Shown one piece after another: positions 43,351 to 50,601 of a stretch of 64,000 nucleotides of DNA. Under the pieces are notes generated by a model that did not search any database, was not told where the DNA came from, and saw only the letters and a program-made list of their open reading frames with translations. The position numbers and the translations under genes are program-made. The stretch spans positions 228,727-292,726 of the forward strand of contig JNKE01000017.1 in the NCBI GenBank assembly GCA_000701945.1. Reading direction: 5' to 3'. The DNA is from Anaerotruncus sp. MC2020 (GTDB lineage Bacteria > Bacillota > Clostridia > Oscillospirales > Ruminococcaceae). How positions within the stretch are numbered: position 1 is the first letter of the stretch; every line of letters begins with the position of its first letter.

Positions 43351-44298
43351 TCAGAAGTTTGTTTCCCATGTCCAGCTGCGTATCTCGAGCTCGTCGAGGT
43401 TGTACGGAGTTTTCTGGTATACGCAGTAGTTCAGCCAGTTCGAGAACATCAGATTCGCTGTGCATCTCCATGAGAACAGGGGAGTCTGCGCGGGGTCATC
43501 GTTCGGGAAATAGTTGTAGGGGAGCTGTATGTCCAGTCCCTTGTCCTTGTCGCGGAAGTACTCGTTTGCGATAGTGTCGCGGTCGTACTCCGAGTGACCC
43601 GTGATGAAATACTGTCTGCCGTTCTTGTTGGCGACTATGTGTACGCCCGACATCTCCGACGAGGTCAGTATCTCGAGCTGTTCGACTTTTTCGATGTCCT
43701 CGCGGCGGACTTCCGTATTGCGGCTGTGCGGCACGTAGAATACGTCGTCGAAGCCGCGCAGGAGCTGGCGGTTCTCTATCTCTACCCTGTGCGGGAATAT
43801 GCCGAACATCTTCTGCTCAAGCGGGTACTTCGGAACGCCGAAGTGGTAGTACAGTCCCGCTTGAGCCGCCCAGCAGATGTGCAGAGTCGAGAATACGTGT
43901 GTCTTTGACCACTCGAATATCGTGGTTATCTCGTCCCAGTAGTCGACCTGCTCGTATTCGAGGAGCTCTACGGGAGCTCCCGTGACTATCATTCCGTCAT
44001 AGCGGGAGTCCTTTATCTCGTCGAAGGTCTTGTAGAAGGCTTCAAGGTGGTGGTGCGAGGTGTTGCGCGATACGTGCGACGCCATTTGCAGGAGGTCGAT
44101 ATCGACCTGAAGCGGCGTGTTGCTGAGGAGGCGCATCAGCTGGCACTCAGTCTCTATCTTCTTCGGCATTATATTGAGGATTATGACCTTGAGCGGGCGG
44201 ATATCCTGATGCTCGGCACGCTCCTTGGACATAACGAAAATATTTTCTTCTCCAAGCGTTTTGAACGCGGGTAATTCTGAGGATATGCGTATAGGCAT
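43351..44298 (-). CDS. metAA: Homoserine O-acetyltransferase (MetA type)
   Basis: A 315-residue MetA-family enzyme for methionine synthesis. The catalytic Cys142 lies in [16 protein letters not shown], and the His/Glu dyad in [12 protein letters not shown]. Residue 111 is Glu ([11 protein letters not shown]). In this family Glu111 indicates acetyl-CoA as donor while Gly favours succinyl-CoA, so acetylation is expected despite the MetA fold. AAAGGAGCG precedes ATG 44298. It stands at the 3' end of the rluB-dacF run. Confidence 0.93.
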   Translation of the reverse strand: MPIRISSELPAFKTLGEENIFVMSKERAEHQDIRPLKVIILNIMPKKIETECQLMRLLSNTPLQVDIDLLQMASHVSRNTSHHHLEAFYKTFDEIKDSRYDGMIVTGAPVELLEYEQVDYWDEITTIFEWSKTHVFSTLHICWAAQAGLYYHFGVPKYPLEQKMFGIFPHRVEIENRQLLRGFDDVFYVPHSRNTEVRREDIEKVEQLEILTSSEMSGVHIVANKNGRQYFITGHSEYDRDTIANEYFRDKDKGLDIQLPYNYFPNDDPAQTPLFSWRCTANLMFSNWLNYCVYQKTPYNLDELEIRSWTWETNF

Positions 44299-44327
44299 TC
44301 CAAACGCTCCTTTCTTTGGTGGTTTGC

Positions 44328-44699
44328 TTATTTTTTGCAGTGCTCGCAGGCGTTGAGGAAGCCGTCGATGTTCTTGCAGACATTGCTTCCCTCCGCGAGA
44401 AAGTGCAGCTTCACGAGGCTTGCGAGCTTGCCTGTATCGGGCAGCTCGAACGTCATAGTTTCTATGCCCTTCATGGCACTTTTCAGCATGACCGAGCGCA
44501 CAAGTCCGTCGCAGAGCATGAGGTCGCCGCCGTCGTCGTAGTCGTACACGACGGTGCGCTCCGCCTCGTAGGCATAGGCGATGAAGCCGATAGCCGTACT
44601 CCCGTCGAGCGCCTCGGTGATGTGGACGTTGTTTATACCAGCCGCGGCGATGATGTGCTCATAGCCTGCGGTGTCGAATCTCTCCTGTATCTCGAGCAT
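44328..44699 (-). CDS. Small conserved-looking protein, no family assigned
   Basis: A 123-residue cytosolic protein between rluB (1-nt gap) and metA. It has a possible acetyltransferase-like core ([20 protein letters not shown], then [14 protein letters not shown]) but no clear acetyl-CoA motif, and a C-terminal NACEHCKK with paired cysteines. I do not recognise it; GNAT-like is the best guess. Confidence 0.5.
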   Translation of the reverse strand: MLEIQERFDTAGYEHIIAAAGINNVHITEALDGSTAIGFIAYAYEAERTVVYDYDDGGDLMLCDGLVRSVMLKSAMKGIETMTFELPDTGKLASLVKLHFLAEGSNVCKNIDGFLNACEHCKK

Positions 44700-44700
44700 A

Positions 44701-45432
44701 TCAGTTGCCCTTTCCTATGGCAGTCCTCAGCGCGCGGAGCTCCTCCGCGGTGAGCTCGCGCCATGTTCCTGGCTTGAGCATACCGAGCTTGACAGGACCT
44801 ATGCTGATACGGCGCAGACGGGCTACTTCAAGTCCTACCGCCTCGCACATTCGGCGTATCTGGCGGTTTCTGCCCTCTTTTATTGTGATGAGCAGGACAA
44901 CTCGTCCCTGCTCCTTTTCCTTTACCACTACCGACGCGGGCATGGTCTTTCTGCCGTCGATGTCGATGCCCTCGGAGAGCTGCACGAGCTGGTCGTCGGT
45001 GATATCGGGGCGCACCGTTACCCTGTACGTCTTGGAAACGTGGCGGCTCGGGTGCATTATGCTGTTCGCGAAGTCGCCATCATTGGTGAACAGGAGCAGT
45101 CCCTCGGAGTTGCGGTCGAGCCGTCCTATGGGGTACACGCGCTCCTCGACGCCGTCGAGCAGGTCCATAACGCAGCGGCGGTCGAGCTCGTCTGATACGG
45201 TCGTGACGTAGCCGCGGGGCTTGTTCATCATTATGTAGAGCAGGTTCTTCTTGCGCGGCATATAGATGCGCTCGCCGTCTATGGTGATGATGTCCTTGAA
45301 GCCGCATTTGTCGCCGAGCTTGACGGGGTGACCGTTGAGCTTGACCTTTCCGCGCGAGATGAGCTCCTCAGCCTTGCGGCGGGAGCAGTAGCCGCTATCG
45401 GCTATCATTTTCTGTATCCTTATCTTTTCCAC
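44701..45432 (-). CDS. rluB: 23S rRNA pseudouridine synthase RluB-type
   Basis: A 243-residue enzyme: N-terminal S4 RNA-binding domain (about 2-60, IADSGYCSRRKAEELISRG) and a catalytic domain with the Asp motif PIGRLDRNSEGLLLFTNDG. The C-terminal GRNRQIRRMCEAVG is also typical of the RsuA/RluB group. It most likely modifies U2605-equivalent in 23S rRNA; RluB and RluE/RsuA subtypes are hard to separate by eye. It is the usual neighbour of scpAB and dacF in clostridia. Confidence 0.9.
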   Translation of the reverse strand: MEKIRIQKMIADSGYCSRRKAEELISRGKVKLNGHPVKLGDKCGFKDIITIDGERIYMPRKKNLLYIMMNKPRGYVTTVSDELDRRCVMDLLDGVEERVYPIGRLDRNSEGLLLFTNDGDFANSIMHPSRHVSKTYRVTVRPDITDDQLVQLSEGIDIDGRKTMPASVVVKEKEQGRVVLLITIKEGRNRQIRRMCEAVGLEVARLRRISIGPVKLGMLKPGTWRELTAEELRALRTAIGKGN

Positions 45433-45441
45433 GTTTATCCT

Positions 45442-46569
45442 TCACTTTCTGAAAAACAGCGATTTTTTCTTCTTTTTTGCTGGCGCGGACTTATACTCCG
45501 CGTCCTCGGCGGCGCACAGGGCAATCCGCCTTATCTCGTGTCCGCCATAGCTGATGCTGAGCTCGCCGAGCTCGTCGCCCTCGCTCACGGGAGCGTACAC
45601 GAACGGCGGCGATATGACGGTATATGTGAGTTCGTCCCTGTCCGCGGAGAGCACCGTTACGGGCTCGGGCGGAGCTTCGGCACGAACGTGAATGCATTCG
45701 TTTGTGCTCCCTGCGAGCGGGAGCGTGATATCCTGCGGCAGCTCGGGCTCGACCGTGTGTACCTGCCCGAAGGCGTAGTCATACATAGCCATGTGATCGT
45801 TCCAGTCGCTGCGGTCGTTGAGCGTCACGCAGACGAGGTTTTTGCCTCCGCGCTCGCACGCCGACACCAGACAGCGCCCCGCCTCATCAGTGAAGCCCGT
45901 CTTTACGCCGTATGTGCCGCTGTACATCGACAGCAGCTTGTTCGTATTGCGCAGCCAGCGCGTGTACGGCGGGTTGCCGAATTCGAGCTTGATGCTCTCT
46001 GAGGAACATATATCGCGGAAAATCGGGTTCCTCAGAGCTTCCGACGCGAGCAGTGCCATATCATAGGCGGACGAGCCGTGTCCAACGCCCTCAAGTCCCG
46101 ACGGCGTGACGAAATACGTCTTGCCGAGCCCGAGCTCCTGCGCGCGGGCGTTCATCAGCTCCGCGAATTTCTCAGTGCTCCCCGCGATACGGACTGCGGC
46201 AGCATTTGCGGCGTCGTTTCCCGACGGCAGCAGCATTCCGCAGCAGAGGGCATACTTCGTGACGATGTCGCCCTCCTGCAAGCCCATAGACGAGCCCTCG
46301 ACGTGTATAGCCCCGCTGTCGACAACGAACGGCTCGTCGAGATTCCCGCTCTCTATGCAGAGCAGGGCTGACATTATCTTGGTCGTGCTCGCCATGGGGA
46401 GCTTCTCGCCGCTGTTGTGCGAGTACACTATCTCTCCCGTGTCTGCGGACACGACTACAGCCGCCTTTGCCGCGACATCGGGAGCCTCCTCCGCGTGTGC
46501 AACAGGAAAATGCAGTCCCGCTGTCAGCAGGACCGCAGTAAAAGCAGATACTAACCTTTTCATACGCAT
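45442..46569 (-). CDS. dacF: D-alanyl-D-alanine carboxypeptidase (DacF/PBP5-like)
   Basis: A 375-residue secreted S11 peptidase. Signal peptide about 1-27, then the three penicillin-binding motifs: SxxK as STTK (61-64), SGN (116-118) and KTG (KTGFTDEAG). A C-terminal beta-domain (about 280-350) follows, and the last residues are Lys-rich (PAKKKKKSLFFRK) instead of an amphipathic anchor helix. It trims D-Ala from peptidoglycan and by synteny resembles the sporulation-associated DacF. A 7-bp hairpin (46576-46594) lies just before GGAGG. Confidence 0.92.
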   Translation of the reverse strand: MRMKRLVSAFTAVLLTAGLHFPVAHAEEAPDVAAKAAVVVSADTGEIVYSHNSGEKLPMASTTKIMSALLCIESGNLDEPFVVDSGAIHVEGSSMGLQEGDIVTKYALCCGMLLPSGNDAANAAAVRIAGSTEKFAELMNARAQELGLGKTYFVTPSGLEGVGHGSSAYDMALLASEALRNPIFRDICSSESIKLEFGNPPYTRWLRNTNKLLSMYSGTYGVKTGFTDEAGRCLVSACERGGKNLVCVTLNDRSDWNDHMAMYDYAFGQVHTVEPELPQDITLPLAGSTNECIHVRAEAPPEPVTVLSADRDELTYTVISPPFVYAPVSEGDELGELSISYGGHEIRRIALCAAEDAEYKSAPAKKKKKSLFFRK

Positions 46570-46627
46570 ACCTCCGCAGTAAGGGTGTTACTGCTCAATG
46601 ATATGCGGAAAAGGGGAGCGTTATGAA

Positions 46628-47044
46628 TCAGTCGCTGATGACGATGTCGCCGTCTTCGTCGGATTCGCCCTTCCTCTTTGCGAGGAAGTCCTGTACCTTC
46701 TCGATGAGTGAGGGTACGGAGTTGATAGCGCTGGAAATGGGGTCATTCGTAGTCTCCATGCCTATCATCTTAGCCTCGCCGTTGGGCGAGATAACGAGGA
46801 AGCCCTCGGGCTTGATGCTCACGCCTGCGCCTGCTCCGCCGCCGAAGAGGTCCTTGTCGTACTTGGAGGGGAGGTCGGAGCCGCCCGAAGCAAAGCCGTA
46901 GGAAATCTTTGAAACGGGTATGATAGTTGTGCCGTCCGCGAGAGCGAGAGGCTCGCCGATGATAGCATTGACGTCAGCCATTTCCCTTATCTTGTCGATA
47001 GAGATGCCGAGTATTTCGTGTACGGGTGTCTTCTTGTTATCCAT
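46628..47044 (-). CDS. ytfJ: GerW/YtfJ family sporulation protein
   Basis: A 138-residue protein with the family core: VHEILGISIDKIREMADVN at the start and the Gly-rich segment KDLFGGGAGAGVSIKPEG. In Bacillus, GerW (YtfJ) is needed for proper spore germination. It follows the DUF2953 gene (ytfI counterpart) by 10 nt, the same order as in Bacillus. No signal peptide. Confidence 0.9.
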   Translation of the reverse strand: MDNKKTPVHEILGISIDKIREMADVNAIIGEPLALADGTTIIPVSKISYGFASGGSDLPSKYDKDLFGGGAGAGVSIKPEGFLVISPNGEAKMIGMETTNDPISSAINSVPSLIEKVQDFLAKRKGESDEDGDIVISD

Positions 47045-47054
47045 AGTTTATTCC

Positions 47055-47930
47055 TCATTTCTGCCTTGCGGCTTGTTTTCTCAGTTTTCTGTCCTGCAAT
47101 ACGCCTGGTATCAGGAACTTGAACAGATATGTCAGCAGGAGCCCTATTCCTGCAACAACAGCGGTTATCGGGCGGAACTTCACTTTTCCCGCCGCGTCCC
47201 AGCGCGACTTGTCAACTGCGAAGCCTGGGTTGATGTCGATAGTTTTGAGCTTGACGTTGAACAGCACGCTCAGCCACGCGAGCACGTTGTACAGCGCTCC
47301 GCTTATCCTGCCGTAGTTGAGCGCGCATTTGTACGCGTCCCCGCCTGCAATGATGAAGTCGATGTACAGCTCGTACAGCTTCACGCCCTTGAATATGCGA
47401 AGTATCGGACGGTCTGCCGCGCGGACGATGTCGAGCACGAAGTCTATCTTCTCGATAAGCGTTTTCGGCGGCTTTTCCTTTTTCTTCTTCTTTTTCTTGG
47501 AGCTCTCCTCCTCGAGCGGCTCGTCGATGTCGTCGAACGGGTCGTCCGCAGGCGGCGGAGCTTCCTCAGCCTCGGGCTTGACCTCTTCGGCTGTCTGCGG
47601 GGGCTTCTCCTCGTGGGGAGGGGGACTCTCCGCGGGAGGCTCGCTCACCGTCTCGGCGGGCGGCTCCTCGTGCAGCTCGGGAGTGCTCGCGGCATTCGCC
47701 GCTTCCTCCTTGGCTTTTTTCTTCTCGTCGCGCTTCTTCTTCCATTTGAGTATCAGTGGGACGAGCCCCTTCTTGTCGGAATTGTAAAGCAGTATCACCG
47801 AGTAGTGCGCGCTGTAGGTGAGCTTATTGTCGATGTAGCTGACCGCTCCCCGTATCGGCAGGCACAGTATCAGCACGATAATGCCCAAAACGGCAAGAAG
47901 TATCCACAGCAGAATTTTCAGTACGAGCAT
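47055..47930 (-). CDS. DUF2953 membrane protein (YtfI-like)
   Basis: A 291-residue protein with an N-terminal membrane helix (about 4-24), a beta-rich part, a low-complexity Pro/Glu/Lys linker (about 65-150) and a C-terminal domain typical of DUF2953 (VRAADRPILRIFKGVKLYEL). Its gene pairs with gerW/ytfJ in many spore formers. Function unknown; a role in the forespore membrane is likely. Confidence 0.8.
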   Translation of the reverse strand: MLVLKILLWILLAVLGIIVLILCLPIRGAVSYIDNKLTYSAHYSVILLYNSDKKGLVPLILKWKKKRDEKKKAKEEAANAASTPELHEEPPAETVSEPPAESPPPHEEKPPQTAEEVKPEAEEAPPPADDPFDDIDEPLEEESSKKKKKKKEKPPKTLIEKIDFVLDIVRAADRPILRIFKGVKLYELYIDFIIAGGDAYKCALNYGRISGALYNVLAWLSVLFNVKLKTIDINPGFAVDKSRWDAAGKVKFRPITAVVAGIGLLLTYLFKFLIPGVLQDRKLRKQAARQK

Positions 47931-47953
47931 TCCTGCCGTTCTCCTTTCGTAGT

Positions 47954-48604
47954 TTAGTCGGTCAGTCCGACGTTTTCGTCCTCCTCATCTGGAGTATCGG
48001 CGGGAGCTTCCGCAGTCTCATCCTCGGGGACAGCCTCGTCAGCCTTTCCGCTGAAATCGAGCGGGAGCTGGTCATCCTCGAGCGGGTCGCCTGTCTTGCC
48101 TCCTATCGGCGGGAGCTCGTCTATCGAGCTGAGCCCGAATGTTCGGAGAAAAACGGGAGTTGTCCTGTATACTATAGGTTTGCCCGGGACGTCGAGACGT
48201 CCTGCCTCCTCGACGAGACCCTTCTCGACGAGGTTGTTGACGACGGACGAGCTGTCAACGCCTCTGACATTCTCAACGAAGCTCTTCGATACGGGCTGAT
48301 TGTAGGCGATGATGGTCAGCGCCTCCATAGCCGCATTCGAGAGCGGGGTATTCTTCTTTGTTTCGAGCACGGCGCGTATCTGCGGGGCGTATTCCTCGCG
48401 GGTACACATTTGATAGCTGCTGTCGAGCTTCTTTATCGTGATGCCGCTGCCGCAGTCGTCGTAGCGCTCGTTGAGCAGCCTTATCAGCTGCGGGAGTGCT
48501 CCCACGTCTATGCCGCTTGCCTGAGAAAGACGGTAGAGCTCCACAGGCTCGCCGCTCGCGAAGAGGATAGCCTCTACTGCGCCGAGTTTTTCTTTGATCT
48601 CCAC
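47954..48604 (-). CDS. scpB: Segregation and condensation protein B
   Basis: A 216-residue kleisin-interacting subunit of the SMC condensin complex. It has two winged-helix domains (VEAILFASGEPVELYRLSQ and MEALTIIAYNQPVSK, then GVDSSSVVNNLVEKGLV) and an acidic tail. It overlaps scpA by 31 nt, so the partners are translationally coupled. Confidence 0.94.
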   Translation of the reverse strand: MEIKEKLGAVEAILFASGEPVELYRLSQASGIDVGALPQLIRLLNERYDDCGSGITIKKLDSSYQMCTREEYAPQIRAVLETKKNTPLSNAAMEALTIIAYNQPVSKSFVENVRGVDSSSVVNNLVEKGLVEEAGRLDVPGKPIVYRTTPVFLRTFGLSSIDELPPIGGKTGDPLEDDQLPLDFSGKADEAVPEDETAEAPADTPDEEDENVGLTD

Positions 48605-49332
48605 TTTTTGCGTCCCTCTCTTTCCATTTCGCCCTTGAAGAAGATGATAGTGTTGTCCTCGCTGATAGTTATCCTGCCGAAGCGCGTCAGCTCCAGCACT
48701 GCGAGGAATGTCGCCACTCTTGCGGAGCGGTCGGTCACGCCCTCATAGAGCTTGTCCATGTAGACCTCGCCCGTATTGTACAGCTCGCGGAGGATATGCA
48801 CTACCTTTGTCAGCACAGGCACTATCCTGCGCTTCACGACTGAATTTATCTTGCTCTCGATACGCGTTTTCTGCGTATCGGGACGGAGCTTCTTGTTTGA
48901 TATCGCGGAGTACGCCTGCACGAGACGCTCGGGCTCGTGGACGAGCGTATAGGTCATGTCCGCCTCTATTTCCATGGGTTCGCGCACGAAGATGTCGCTG
49001 CCTATGTTGCGCTCCGCGAGGGCTCTTGCAGCCTCCTTGCACAGCGACAGCTCGATGAGAGCTCCCTCGAGCTCCTTCTTCATCTGCTCGGCTTCCTCGG
49101 GCTGCGGGAGCAGAGCCGCCGTCTTGATATAGACGAGCCTTGCCGCCATTTCGAGGAATTCACCCGCGAGCTCGAGGTCCTGCTTGTGGCACTCCTCGAT
49201 AAAGAGGAGGTACTGCTCGAGCAGCTTGGATATCTCGATGTCGCAGATATTGAGCTTGTGCTTGGTTATCAGTGCGAGCAGGACGTCGAGCGGACCCTCG
49301 TAGACGTCGAGCTTGTAATTTATCGTTTCCAT
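48574..49332 (-). CDS. scpA: Segregation and condensation protein A (kleisin)
   Basis: A 252-residue kleisin bridging the SMC heads. The N-terminus (YKLDVYEGPLDVLLALITKH) and C-terminal winged helix (VATFLAVLELTRFGRITISE) are typical. It follows the protease-like gene by 1 nt and overlaps scpB. The operon runs M50-like, scpA, scpB, ytfI, ytfJ. Confidence 0.95.
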   Translation of the reverse strand: METINYKLDVYEGPLDVLLALITKHKLNICDIEISKLLEQYLLFIEECHKQDLELAGEFLEMAARLVYIKTAALLPQPEEAEQMKKELEGALIELSLCKEAARALAERNIGSDIFVREPMEIEADMTYTLVHEPERLVQAYSAISNKKLRPDTQKTRIESKINSVVKRRIVPVLTKVVHILRELYNTGEVYMDKLYEGVTDRSARVATFLAVLELTRFGRITISEDNTIIFFKGEMEREGRKKWRSKKNSAQ

Positions 49333-49333
49333 A

Positions 49334-50050
49334 TCACTTTATCAAGCCTGCCAGCGCGAGCAGAATGAACGGCAGCTTTGCGACTATCGACAGGGCTATA
49401 TCGGCAAATGTGATTATCCAGCCGAGCGGGTCGATGCGTCCGTGCGTGAGGTCGTCTATGAAGAACAGCGCGAAGAGGATCACCGTTGATACCTGATTCA
49501 CTATCTGATAGTTCGCGTGATACCAGCTGTGGAACTTGCGCCCCGCGAACTGATAAAGCAGCACGAAGCCGTCCATAGGAGGCAGTGGCAGCAGATTTAT
49601 GACGCCGAGGCATACGTTGATGTTGGTGATGATGCTGAGCACGAACATGAACGCCCAAAGCGGAGATATCTTGTCGTCGTTGACGTTTGCGAAGATGTCG
49701 ATTGTGTTTATTATCAGCTTGCAGACTATCGCGGAGAGAAAGTGGCTGACAGGTCCCGTCAGCGAGACGAGGATTATGCCCAACCTCTGGTTCTTCATGC
49801 GGCTGAACTGAATCGGCATGGGCTTTGACCAGCCGAATCCGATGAGGAATATCAGTATCGCGCCGATAGGGTCGAGGTGAGCGGTGGGGTTGAGCGTGAT
49901 GCGTCCCTCGCGCTCCGAGGTATCGTCGCCCATCCACTTCGCCACGAGTCCGCGGGCAGAGCTTGTCAGCGGCATGACGAGCAGCAGCATGAGTATGCGT
50001 GAGAAATATTTCAGAAATATTTGTAGGGTATCGAATTTATCCATAAGCAC
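49334..50050 (-). CDS. Site-2 protease (M50) homologue lacking the HExxH zinc motif
   Basis: A 238-residue membrane protein aligned with the YwhC/M50B group by GDDTSEREGRITLNPTAHLD, the GWSKPMPIQ strand and the second motif NLLPLPPMDGF, which keeps the third zinc ligand Asp. Where the family has HEFAH upstream of GDxT, this protein has TSSAR (LLVMPLTSSARGLVAKWM). Both zinc histidines and the catalytic Glu are therefore gone, and it should not be a protease. Its usual position before scpA is kept, so it may retain a binding or chaperone function. Confidence 0.85.
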   Translation of the reverse strand: MLMDKFDTLQIFLKYFSRILMLLLVMPLTSSARGLVAKWMGDDTSEREGRITLNPTAHLDPIGAILIFLIGFGWSKPMPIQFSRMKNQRLGIILVSLTGPVSHFLSAIVCKLIINTIDIFANVNDDKISPLWAFMFVLSIITNINVCLGVINLLPLPPMDGFVLLYQFAGRKFHSWYHANYQIVNQVSTVILFALFFIDDLTHGRIDPLGWIITFADIALSIVAKLPFILLALAGLIK

Positions 50051-50111
50051 TCCGTTATAATTTTTAACTCTTTGACCTTGCTTTGCGCGCGGACAAAGTT
50101 ACACATTATTT

Positions 50112-50140
50112 ATTATACAACAAATGGACTAATTTTTCAA
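50112..50140 (-). promoter_or_regulatory. Promoter of the M50-like/scpA/scpB/ytfI/ytfJ operon
   Basis: On the minus strand, TTTCAA on the plus strand at 50135-50140 reads TTGAAA, then 17 bp, TATAAT (50112-50117). Confidence 0.8.
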
Positions 50141-50198
50141 GTCTAAAAAGCAAATTTACGGTCGAATAAAAAATTTTCGGATTTTTTTAAAAAAAGGC

Positions 50199-50227
50199 TT
50201 GCATTTTTCTGAAGGATATGATATAAT
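50199..50227 (+). promoter_or_regulatory. Promoter of rpmB
   Basis: TTGCAT (50199-50204), 17 bp, TATAAT (50222-50227). Confidence 0.85.
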
Positions 50228-50276
50228 AATCACGTTGCTTAATTTGAAGCGAAGATCAATAAGGAGGTGCAGCCTG

Positions 50277-50465
50277 ATGGCAAAATGTGATATCTGCGGA
50301 AAGGGAGTTACTTTCGGTATCAAGGTTTCCCACTCACACAGACGTACAAACAGAACATGGAAGCCTAATGTAAAGCGTGTTAAGGCTATCGTCAAGGGTA
50401 CTCCTTGTCATATCTACGCTTGTTCAAGATGCCTGCGTTCTGGTAAGGTTGAAAGAGCTAACTAA
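50277..50465 (+). CDS. rpmB: 50S ribosomal protein L28
   Basis: A 62-residue basic protein (MAKCDICGKGVTFGIKVSHS) with CDIC and CSRC zinc-ribbon cysteines, i.e. the zinc-binding C+ form. AAGGAGGTG precedes ATG 50277. It has its own promoter and a perfect terminator. Confidence 0.97.
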   Translation: MAKCDICGKGVTFGIKVSHSHRRTNRTWKPNVKRVKAIVKGTPCHIYACSRCLRSGKVERAN

Positions 50466-50482
50466 TTGTACTACGTGAGATT

Positions 50483-50514
50483 GAGCGTTCCGTCAGGAAC
50501 GCTCTTTTATTTTT
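50483..50514 (+). terminator. Terminator of rpmB
   Basis: GAGCGTTCC-GTCA-GGAACGCTC then TTTTATTTTT. Confidence 0.92.
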
Positions 50515-50539
50515 GTCTGCCTTCGGGCGGATACAAATA

Positions 50540-50574
50540 AAAGGCAGTACAGCCGATGAAGCTGTACTGCCTTT
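50540..50574 (-). terminator. Terminator of the GH5 gene
   Basis: On the minus strand, AAAGGCAGTACAGC/GCTGTACTGCCTTT followed by TATTTG. Confidence 0.85.
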
Positions 50575-50601
50575 GTTTGTTCATTGCAGTCTCAGTGCGT
50601 C

